Of a DNA stretch of 58,965 nucleotides, positions 26,333 through 33,559 are shown one piece after another; the first letter of the stretch is position 1, and each line of letters begins with the position of its first letter. This DNA is from Mycobacterium sp. 1245111.1 (GTDB taxonomy: Bacteria > Actinomycetota > Actinomycetes > Mycobacteriales > Mycobacteriaceae). The stretch is taken from contig NZ_LZLV01000064.1 of assembly GCF_001673405.1 (NCBI RefSeq), forward strand, positions 1 to 58,965. The letters are read 5' to 3'. The notes beneath the pieces are model-generated. The model was not told the DNA's origin. It worked only from the letters and a program-made list of their open reading frames with translations, and did not search any database. The translations under genes were made by a program, and so were the position numbers.

Positions 26333-27358
26333 ATGAACATGACTGGCGCCGCGACCCGACTAGCGCTAGCCGCCGTCGTGACCATCGGGCTGAGTGCCGC
26401 TCCCGCCTCCGCGTCCCCAGCGACGCAGAACGCGTATGTCACCGTTGCGGTGGCGACGGTGTGGACCACGCCGCAGAGCCCGCGCCCCGTCGACCACTTC
26501 GCCGTGACAAACCCTGTCGATATTCGCGGCTGGGTGTCCGCGATGACGACGGACCAACAGGAGGCGCTCACCTCGGACGAGCTCGACCAGACACAGGTCC
26601 TCTTCGGCGACCGCGTAGTTGTGGTGCGAGAACAGGGCGACTGGGACGAGGTGCGGGTTCCCGATCAAGCCACGCCGAAGGACTCTCAGGGCTACCCCGG
26701 CTGGATTCCCAAGTCGCAGTTGACAATTGATGCGGGCTACGGCGCACTGAAGGGATACGGTCCCTTCGTGCTGGCGGATCGCGGCGTCACCACCTGGCTG
26801 TACCGCGAGCCCGGACTCTCCGATCGTGACATCGAGATCAGTGCCAACACCCGGCTTCCCCTGCTGAACCGCACCGACAAGGCCGTTCAGGTGGCCACCC
26901 CCGATCGCGGCTCGAAGTGGCTGGACGCCCGAACGGTGTCGGTCTACCAAAAGCCCACGGACATACCGCATCCCACCGGAGCGGACCTGGTCCGATACGC
27001 TGCCACATTTCTCGGCATCCCCTATGTGTGGGGCGGCGTGTCCGGGTTCGGCATCGATTGCTCGGGCTTCACCGCCGCCATCTACCAGGTGCACGGCATC
27101 ACCCTGCCGCGCGATGCCGGCCCGCAGGCCGCCGATAGCCGGGGCCGCCCGGTCGACACATCCGCGTTGCAACCCGGCGATCTGCTGTTCTACTCGCACG
27201 ACGGCAAGGACCCCGCCAATCCCGATGCGATCCACCACGTGGCGATGTACTACGGGAACGGCGAGATGATCGAGGCATTCGACAAGTCGGAACCGGTACG
27301 CATCACCCCGGTTCGACTCGACGAGGACTACTGGGGCGCGCGCCGCTACCTCAATTGA
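26333..27358 (+). CDS. Secreted NlpC/P60 peptidoglycan endopeptidase with SH3-like regions
   Basis: 341 residues. An N-terminal signal peptide (about residues 1-28, ending SAAPASAS) directs export. The middle contains SH3-like blocks (VVREQGDWDEVRVPD, GYPGWIPKSQL). The C-terminal ~120 residues are an NlpC/P60 cysteine peptidase: PYVWGGVSGFGIDCSGF with the nucleophile Cys, LQPGDLLFY, and DAIHHVAMYYGNG with the catalytic His. The architecture resembles YkfC-type gamma-D-glutamyl-diamino-acid endopeptidases, which cut released or mature peptide stems. This fits the MurNAc-recycling genes about 1 kb away, although they are separate transcripts. Its 3' end overlaps vapC by eight bases. Confidence 0.85.
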   Translation: MNMTGAATRLALAAVVTIGLSAAPASASPATQNAYVTVAVATVWTTPQSPRPVDHFAVTNPVDIRGWVSAMTTDQQEALTSDELDQTQVLFGDRVVVVREQGDWDEVRVPDQATPKDSQGYPGWIPKSQLTIDAGYGALKGYGPFVLADRGVTTWLYREPGLSDRDIEISANTRLPLLNRTDKAVQVATPDRGSKWLDARTVSVYQKPTDIPHPTGADLVRYAATFLGIPYVWGGVSGFGIDCSGFTAAIYQVHGITLPRDAGPQAADSRGRPVDTSALQPGDLLFYSHDGKDPANPDAIHHVAMYYGNGEMIEAFDKSEPVRITPVRLDEDYWGARRYLN

Positions 27359-27758
27359 GGATCTCGACCTCGCAAGTGAAGCCCGACGCACGTGAGAGAC
27401 GCGCATCAGCGGTAACCAGCGAGGCATCAAGAGCCTCGGCCAGCGCAATGTAGGCGGCATCGTAGGGCGTGACGACATGCCGCAGCTCCCATATGCGCTG
27501 CAGGAATGGCTGGTGTGAGGACCGGCGCAGAGGCAAAGCCACCAGGTCGGCTAACGCACTTGCGGCCCTTCGGGCGGGCATCAATTTTGCCGCAACGTGA
27601 CGGCGCCACACGGAGACCACCTCAAGGTCAACGAGTTCGGGCGCGACCAACGTCTCGCCCGCTAAACGCACTCTGGCCCGCTCGCCGTCTGTTCCGTCGT
27701 CGCCCAGCGCTACGGCCAATACGCTTGCATCAACGACGATCACGTTCTGCCCGAACAT
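27351..27758 (-). CDS. vapC: VapC-type PIN-domain ribonuclease toxin
   Basis: About 135 residues from ATG 27758. The PIN-domain acidic residues are present: VIVVDASVL with the first Asp, APELVDLEVV with Glu, and YDAAYIALAEALDASLVTADARL with two further Asp. These coordinate metal for RNA cleavage in VapC toxins. The start lies inside the 3' end of vapB (29-base overlap), which couples toxin to antitoxin translation; a GTG at 27743 would give a shorter overlap. The gene converges on the NlpC/P60 gene. Confidence 0.88.
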   Translation of the reverse strand: MFGQNVIVVDASVLAVALGDDGTDGERARVRLAGETLVAPELVDLEVVSVWRRHVAAKLMPARRAASALADLVALPLRRSSHQPFLQRIWELRHVVTPYDAAYIALAEALDASLVTADARLSRASGFTCEVEILN

Positions 27759-27960
27759 GATCGACAGCAGCCTTGAAAGAGACGCGGCCACCATGGCGTC
27801 CAGCGATGCGGTCGAGAACCTCGTCCAGAGTGGGTTGATCCGCTTCGGCGATCAGACGGCTTCGAAGGTATTCCTGTAGGGACTGATGTGCGCGCGCCGC
27901 TCGCTCGCGTAGGACCCGGTGGGTGTCTTCAGGGACATCCTTGATCTGAACGCTGGGCAT
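27730..27960 (-). CDS. vapB: VapB-type antitoxin
   Basis: 76 residues. The N-terminal half (PSVQIKDVPEDTHRVLRER) is a FitA/ribbon-helix-helix DNA-binding domain and the C-terminal half (TLDEVLDRIAGR onward) is the region that usually wraps the VapC partner. The ATG at 27960 is chosen because the RHH domain starts there; the open frame continues further upstream without family sequence. The operator just upstream suits autoregulation by the VapBC complex. Confidence 0.88.
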   Translation of the reverse strand: MPSVQIKDVPEDTHRVLRERAARAHQSLQEYLRSRLIAEADQPTLDEVLDRIAGRHGGRVSFKAAVDHVRAERDRR

Positions 27961-27966
27961 GGCGCC

Positions 27967-27991
27967 ATTATGGCGCCACCGGCGCCATAAT
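27967..27991. promoter_or_regulatory. vapBC operator and promoter element
   Basis: A perfect inverted repeat with 11-base arms, ATTATGGCGCC (27967-27977) and GGCGCCATAAT (27981-27991), spaced by three bases. On the minus strand the right arm overlaps a good -10 hexamer, TATTAT at 27992-27987, placing the start of transcription close to the left arm. A third GGCGCCATTA copy lies at 27961-27970 against the vapB start codon. The position fits binding by the VapB ribbon-helix-helix domain. Confidence 0.65.
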
Positions 27992-28125
27992 ACAAGCGCG
28001 AGCCTCAGGAGCCCTCGAGTGATATCGCATGCGCGTTCGTTTCCGAAAAAGAGTGCCCCTCTGGCCGAGAGGCCTGTGTGGCGGATGTGACTTCGGATGC
28101 GGTCTCCCGTGGAAGGATCACTTCC

Positions 28126-29823
28126 GTGATCCTCGCCGTCGACCTCGGCAAGACGTCCTGCCGCGCCGCAGCTGCCGGCCGCAGGGCCGAGGGCGCGGGC
28201 GCACCCGGGCTCGCGACGCCCAACGGCGTGCGGGCTGCGGAGGCGGCGATCCTGGCCGTCGCACGGCAGTTCGGCCCGGTCGACGAGGTGATCGTGGGTG
28301 CCGCCGGCGCCCTCGCGGCACCGGACGCGGCCCGCGCGTTGGGCCATGCGCTGCTGGCCTCACTGCACGCGCAGCGCGTCACGGTCACCAGCGACGCCGT
28401 CACCTCCCACGCGGGCGCGCTGAACGGGCAGCCGGGCGTCGTGCTGATCGTCGGCACCGGCGTCGTCGCGCTCGCGATCGACGCCGACGGCGCTATGCGG
28501 ATCGCCGACGGCTGGGGTCCGTGGCTGGGTGACGAGGGCGGTGGCGCGTGGATCGGCGCCGCCGGGCTGCGCGCGGCATTGCGCGCCCACGACGGCCGCG
28601 GCCCGTCCACGACGCTGCTCGACGCCGCCCACGCCCGCTTCGGCGCGCCGCCGACGTGGCCCGCGCAGTTCAACGATGCTGCGGCGCTCGCGCGCTTCGC
28701 GCCCGACGTGCTTGCCGCGCAGGACGACGCCGTGGCACGAAAGATCGTCATCAAGGCCGCCGACGCGCTCGCCGCGACCGCCCGCGCGGTGGGGGATGGC
28801 CCGGTGGCGATGGTCGGCGGTCTAGCGGAATTCGCGGCCCTGCGCTCCAAACTCAACGCAGTCCCGGCCGCCGGTGACGCGCTCGACGGCGCAATGCGGC
28901 TGAGCGCGATCCACGAACCGCACGTCATCCGGCTCCACGCCAAAACCCCTGCCGCACAAGGGCTTGACGCGCTGGCCACCGAAGCCGTCAAGCCCGGCCT
29001 CGACGACCTCGACGCGCGGCCGATCGGCGAAATAGTAGAGCTACTCGTCGCCGCCGAAGGCGAGGCCCACCACGCGATAGAAGCGGCCGTCCCGCGCATC
29101 GCAGCGGCAGCGGAACACATCGCCCAGAGGCTGCAAAGCGGCGGTCGCCTGATCTACGTCGGCGCCGGAACGCCCGGTCGGCTCGGTGTGCTCGACGCGG
29201 CCGAGTGCGGGCCCACGTTCGGAACCGACCTCGTGCGCGGCGTGATCGCCGGTGGGCCAAGCGCTTTGACTGAGGCAATCGAGGGCGCGGAGGACGCATT
29301 CGACCCCGCCGATCTCACCGACCTAAAAGCCGCCGACGCGCTCGTCGGAATCACGGCGTCAGGCCGCACGCCGTACGTGCTCGGGGCGCTCGAGCACGCC
29401 CGCACGGTGGGCGCGCTGACCGTCGCGATCGTCAACAACCCGGGCAGCGAGGCGTCCGCCGACCTGGTGATCGAATTGCTCACGGGCCCTGAGGTTCTCG
29501 CCGGCTCCACGCGGCTGACGGCGGGGACAGCACAGAAGATCGTCCTCAACGCGCTCTCGACGAGCGTGATGATCGCGCTCGGCAAGGCTTACGGACCGCG
29601 GATGGTCGACGTGCGGCTGACCAACGCGAAGGTGCGCCGCCGCGCGGTGCGCATCGTCCGCGACGCGGCCGGCGTCGACGAAGACACCGCGACCGCAGCG
29701 CTGACCGCCTCCAAAGGTCACGCCAAGACAGCGATCGTCGCATTGCTGGCGGGTATAGACGCGAAAGAGGCCGCGCAAAGGCTCGAAAGGGCACGCGGAC
29801 ACGTGCGCGACGCACTGACATGA
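28126..29823 (+). CDS. murQ: Fusion of a BadF/BcrA-type sugar kinase and N-acetylmuramic acid 6-phosphate etherase (MurQ)
   Basis: 565 residues. The N-terminal half is an ASKHA-fold kinase of the BadF/BadG/BcrA/BcrD group that includes GlcNAc and MurNAc kinases: ILAVDLGKTSCR (phosphate 1), GVVLIVGTGVVALAI (phosphate 2), WGPWLGDEGGGAWIG and MVGGLAEF. The C-terminal ~270 residues are MurQ with its SIS fold: YVGAGTPGRLGVLDAAECGP with the catalytic Glu, TASGRTPYVLGAL and TGPEVLAGSTRLTAGTAQK. One chain could thus phosphorylate MurNAc and then cleave the lactyl ether to give GlcNAc-6-P. I start at GTG 28126, with AAGGATC at good distance; an in-frame GTG at 28078 is the alternative. anmK overlaps its stop. 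Confidence 0.9.
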   Translation: MILAVDLGKTSCRAAAAGRRAEGAGAPGLATPNGVRAAEAAILAVARQFGPVDEVIVGAAGALAAPDAARALGHALLASLHAQRVTVTSDAVTSHAGALNGQPGVVLIVGTGVVALAIDADGAMRIADGWGPWLGDEGGGAWIGAAGLRAALRAHDGRGPSTTLLDAAHARFGAPPTWPAQFNDAAALARFAPDVLAAQDDAVARKIVIKAADALAATARAVGDGPVAMVGGLAEFAALRSKLNAVPAAGDALDGAMRLSAIHEPHVIRLHAKTPAAQGLDALATEAVKPGLDDLDARPIGEIVELLVAAEGEAHHAIEAAVPRIAAAAEHIAQRLQSGGRLIYVGAGTPGRLGVLDAAECGPTFGTDLVRGVIAGGPSALTEAIEGAEDAFDPADLTDLKAADALVGITASGRTPYVLGALEHARTVGALTVAIVNNPGSEASADLVIELLTGPEVLAGSTRLTAGTAQKIVLNALSTSVMIALGKAYGPRMVDVRLTNAKVRRRAVRIVRDAAGVDEDTATAALTASKGHAKTAIVALLAGIDAKEAAQRLERARGHVRDALT

Positions 29824-30902
29824 AGGTCATCGGACTGATGTCGGGGACGTCGATGGACGGCCTCGACGCGGCGGTCGCCGAATTCGAATGGGACAGTGGC
29901 GCGGTCGCGATGTCGCCGCTACGTCACATCGAGCGACCGTGGCCGGACGGGGTGCGCGCGCGGCTGCACGCCTCGCTGGGCCCGACGACGGCGGGCGAGC
30001 TCTGCGAGCTCGACCAGCTGATCGGGCAGGCGTCGGCGGAGCTCGCCGCGCAGCTGCTGCCCGCCGACCTCGTCGTCAGCCACGGCCAGACCGTCCACCA
30101 CTGGGTGCACGGCGACAAAGTTAAGGGGACACTGCAGCTCGGGCAGCCCGCGTGGATCGTCGAGTCGACCGGGTTGCCAGTCATCTCCGACGTCCGCGCG
30201 CGCGACATCGCCGCCGGCGGCCACGGTGCCCCGCTCGCCGGGATCCTCGACGACCTGTGGCTTCGCGGCGAGCACACCCGCGCGGCGCTCAACCTCGGGG
30301 GCATCGCGAACGTGACGATCGTCCGAAGCTGCTGCGCGCCAATCGCATTCGACACCGGCCCGGCCAACTGCCTGCTCGACGAGGCGGCCCGCCGGACGGC
30401 CGGGCAGCCGAGCGACCACGACGGCCGGCGCGCCGCCCGCGGCACACCGGACGCGGCGCTACTCCAACGTCTACTCGACGACCCCTATTACGCGCTCGCC
30501 CCGCCGAAATCGACCGGCCGCGAACACTTTCGGCTGGATGATATGCCAGATCTTGCGCCCGAGGACCTGCTGGCGACGCTCACCGAGCTGACCGCGATCA
30601 CCGTCGCCGACGCGCTCGCGCCGTACGAGCCCGTCGAGGTCGTCGCGTCCGGCGGCGGCGTGCGCAACCCGACCCTGCTCCAGGCGTTGCAACGCCGCCT
30701 GCCGCTCACGCTCAGCGACGAGCACGGCCTGCCGGCGCAAGCCAAGGAGGCCTACCTGATGGCGCTGATCGGCTTCCTCGCCTGGCACCAGGTGCCGCTG
30801 CTCACCGGACCGCACGTGCTCGGACGCATCTCTCCTGGCAACGCGCCGCTAACACTCCCGCCGCCGGCAAAACCGCCTACCGGCCTGCTTATCGGGCCGT
30901 GA
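29820..30902 (+). CDS. anmK: Anhydro-N-acetylmuramic acid kinase
   Basis: 360 residues, near the usual AnmK length (~370). It converts 1,6-anhydro-MurNAc to MurNAc-6-phosphate, the MurQ substrate. Family signatures are IGLMSGTSMDGLDAAV at the N-terminus, VVSHGQTVHHW, DVRARDIAAGGHGAPL, LNLGGIANVT, DTGPANCLLDE and ASGGGVRNPTL. Its ATG overlaps the stop of the kinase-MurQ fusion (ATGA), so the two are co-translated. Together they form a cell-wall MurNAc-recycling pair in the cytoplasm. Its last 14 bases overlap the opposite-strand cyclase-ATPase gene. Confidence 0.95.
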   Translation: MKVIGLMSGTSMDGLDAAVAEFEWDSGAVAMSPLRHIERPWPDGVRARLHASLGPTTAGELCELDQLIGQASAELAAQLLPADLVVSHGQTVHHWVHGDKVKGTLQLGQPAWIVESTGLPVISDVRARDIAAGGHGAPLAGILDDLWLRGEHTRAALNLGGIANVTIVRSCCAPIAFDTGPANCLLDEAARRTAGQPSDHDGRRAARGTPDAALLQRLLDDPYYALAPPKSTGREHFRLDDMPDLAPEDLLATLTELTAITVADALAPYEPVEVVASGGGVRNPTLLQALQRRLPLTLSDEHGLPAQAKEAYLMALIGFLAWHQVPLLTGPHVLGRISPGNAPLTLPPPAKPPTGLLIGP

Positions 30903-33552
30903 ATCCTGTTCGCGCCTGGTCGATTTGGTCGTAGGCGTAGGTCACCATCTCGGCGGTCGTCATCGTCTCACCTCGCCGGGCGAACGATTCGTAGGTCTGG
31001 TTGCCGAGGACATCGCGTAGACCGGTGATGGCCGTGGTGAACGCGGGGTTCGCTGTCGCGGTGAGGGGACTGAACGCGAACCCCGCGATCGTGGCCGCCG
31101 GTTCATCACGTCCGAGCCGCTCGAAAAAGGCAGCGAGGACAGCCAGCGGAAAACGGATCATGGTGCTGTTGCCCGCCTCGTGAAAATTCCGGAGCGCGAG
31201 CGCGACATAGTCGAGCGCGGCCAGTGGGTCGCCGTACTCCGCCTCGAGGCGAGAAAGACTGCCAGCGAGACGTGTTTCAGTATTGCGGTTGCCGCCCTCC
31301 TGGGCGATCACCAGACCGCGACGCTGCGCGTCCAACGCCGCGGCGGGATCAGCATCGCCGAACGCGTAACCGTAGGCGTAGAGCGCCCACGAGAGCGCGG
31401 CCGGGTTGCCAGTGCCCTCGGCAACCTCGATCAGGTCTTTCGCGGCGGCCCTCGCCTCCTCACCGCGGCCCGCGACCGTCAGCGCGACGGTCAGGAACGC
31501 CCGGGTGATCCCATGGGTGTCGCGGCCGAATGCGAGCCGGGCACGGCACCATTCGACCTGCCGTTCGGGCTGGCCAACGTGCAGGTACGCAGCGCCGAGC
31601 GCGCCCTCGAGGCCGAACGGCACTTCGTTGTAGCGGCCACTGCCGATCACCAGCTGGCCGGCGTCGCTGTAGCCGACAGCTGCCTCGGTCCGTCCGGGCC
31701 ACCAGGACAAAGACGCCATCACATAGAGGAATGCGAGTGCCGGATGATCGGCGGCGCGGGCGGGCTCGATGAGCTCCTCGGCCCACGTTATCGGCTCGTA
31801 GTTGTGCATCCAAAAGCCAAGCCAGGCCGCCCATGTCGCGATCGTGGCGGCGACGTCGAGGTCACTTTGTTCGACGGCCCACCGAAACGCGGACCGCAGG
31901 TTGGCCAGCTCAACCGTGAACCAGTCGTAAGCCTCCCGCTGGTGCGGGCTGTCCCACAACGCCATGATGTCGGCTTCGCGCCTGGCGAAGTACCGCGAGT
32001 ATGCGGCCCGAATCTCGGATGCCTCGCCGCGGGCGGTGAGTTGTTCGTCGGCGAACTGGCGGATCGTTTCCAGCATCGAGAACCGGGTCCGCCCCGAGGA
32101 CTGGTCCGCGACCACCAGCGACTTGCGCACCAGCGCATCGAGCAGATCCAAGACTGCGAACTCATCACCGGAACCCGTGACGGCGCAGGCACTTTCGAGG
32201 TCGAATCCCCCGGCGAACACCGAACACCGCTCCAGCAGCGATCTCTCCACGTCATCGAGAAGGTCGTAGGACCACGCCACCGCGCGGCGGAGTGTCTGGT
32301 GGTGCGACGGCCCACGCCTGGAGCCGCCCAGCAGCCGCAACCGCTGATCGAGACGGTCACGCACCTCGCCGGCGGTCATCGACGCAATCCGCGAGGCCGC
32401 CAACTCGATGGCCAGCGGGATCCCGTCAAGGCGGCGGCAGATCTCCACCACCGCGCTCGCCTCATCAGTGCCGGCGATCGAATACCCGGCAGCCACGCTC
32501 CGCGCGCGCTCGACGAACAAATGGACTGCGGCACTGTCGACCCCCGCGCCAAGGTCGAGCGAGGGCACCAGCCACAGGTGCTCGTCGGGGATCCCCAGCA
32601 CTTCGCGGCTGGTGGCCACGATCCTCACCGTCGCCGACTGCACGAGGATCGACTCGGCCAGCTTGGCGGCGGCGTCGCGCACGTGCTCGCAATTGTCGAA
32701 CACCAGCAGCCGCATCCTGCCCTCCAACGCGGCGGCGACGCTCTCGCTGACGCTCATCCCGGGTTGTTGGGTGATGCCCAGGACCGCGGCCACTGCATCG
32801 GGTACCGCCGCCGGATCGGTAACCGCAGCCAGCTCGAAAAGCCAAACACCGTCTGGAAATTCATCGGCGAGGCGCCCCGCGACCTCTAACGCCAGCCGGG
32901 TCTTGCCGACTCCGCCGACACCGGTCAACGTCACGAGCCGATGAGCCTTGACCGCCGTTCGCAGCTCGTCGAGTTCGGAGCCACGTCCGATCAAGCTGCT
33001 CGCCGGGCGCCGCAGATTCCCCGGATTCGTATCGAGCGCCCGCAACGGCGGGAAATCTGTCGCCAAGCCCGGCGCACGCACTTGGAAGACCCCAACCGGC
33101 GTTGGCACGTCGCGCAACCGTCTGGGTCCCAGATCCATCAGATCGACGCCGCTCAGCAGAGCTGCCGTCGAGTCGGCCAACAGGATCTGGCCACCATGTC
33201 CCGTGGCCATCACCCGTGCCGCACGATTGAGTACCACGCCGAAGTAGTCGCTGTCGCGTAATTCGGCTTCGCCGGTCGCCAACCCCATCCGCACCGGCAG
33301 CTGAAGCTCGCGCTGCGCCGCAACCGCGGCATCCACGGCAGCTTGAGCCGACGCGAACGCGGCACATACCCCGTCACCGGTGTGTTTGAACAACCTGCCG
33401 CCGTGTCCCTCGACCGCCGAGCGCAATACCTCGTCATGTGCGGCCAGCGCCGTGCGCATCTCCTCGGCGTTGGCCTCCCACCGACGGGTCGAACCCTCCA
33501 CGTCGGTGAACAAAAACGTCACCACCCCCGAAGGAGCAGCCCCCGTAGACAC
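30889..33552 (-). CDS. Class III nucleotide cyclase fused to a STAND ATPase and TPR-like repeats
   Basis: About 887 residues. The N-terminal cyclase keeps the metal Asp residues (FLFTDVEGST and HTGDGVCAAF), the Lys of LFKHTGDG and the transition-state Asn/Arg of LNRAARV, so it may be active. A STAND/NB-ARC-type ATPase follows: LTGVGGVGKTRLAL, LLVFDNCEHV and GIPLAIELAAS. The C-terminal ~350 residues are helical repeats. There is no LuxR HTH. The GTG at 33552 starts seven bases beyond the oxidoreductase stop, so the two genes form one minus-strand transcript and the cyclase may sense or regulate that enzyme. Confidence 0.85.
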   Translation of the reverse strand: MSTGAAPSGVVTFLFTDVEGSTRRWEANAEEMRTALAAHDEVLRSAVEGHGGRLFKHTGDGVCAAFASAQAAVDAAVAAQRELQLPVRMGLATGEAELRDSDYFGVVLNRAARVMATGHGGQILLADSTAALLSGVDLMDLGPRRLRDVPTPVGVFQVRAPGLATDFPPLRALDTNPGNLRRPASSLIGRGSELDELRTAVKAHRLVTLTGVGGVGKTRLALEVAGRLADEFPDGVWLFELAAVTDPAAVPDAVAAVLGITQQPGMSVSESVAAALEGRMRLLVFDNCEHVRDAAAKLAESILVQSATVRIVATSREVLGIPDEHLWLVPSLDLGAGVDSAAVHLFVERARSVAAGYSIAGTDEASAVVEICRRLDGIPLAIELAASRIASMTAGEVRDRLDQRLRLLGGSRRGPSHHQTLRRAVAWSYDLLDDVERSLLERCSVFAGGFDLESACAVTGSGDEFAVLDLLDALVRKSLVVADQSSGRTRFSMLETIRQFADEQLTARGEASEIRAAYSRYFARREADIMALWDSPHQREAYDWFTVELANLRSAFRWAVEQSDLDVAATIATWAAWLGFWMHNYEPITWAEELIEPARAADHPALAFLYVMASLSWWPGRTEAAVGYSDAGQLVIGSGRYNEVPFGLEGALGAAYLHVGQPERQVEWCRARLAFGRDTHGITRAFLTVALTVAGRGEEARAAAKDLIEVAEGTGNPAALSWALYAYGYAFGDADPAAALDAQRRGLVIAQEGGNRNTETRLAGSLSRLEAEYGDPLAALDYVALALRNFHEAGNSTMIRFPLAVLAAFFERLGRDEPAATIAGFAFSPLTATANPAFTTAITGLRDVLGNQTYESFARRGETMTTAEMVTYAYDQIDQARTGFTAR

Positions 33553-33559
33553 CCTGACG

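Noticed and set aside
28005..29120. 371-codon open frame on the minus strand
   Set aside because: It lies wholly opposite the kinase-MurQ coding region, has low-complexity Ala/Ser/Pro composition and no family motif. High GC keeps antisense frames open.
31180..32889. 569-codon open frame on the plus strand
   Set aside because: It is antisense to the cyclase-STAND gene, whose cyclase and P-loop motifs are clear.
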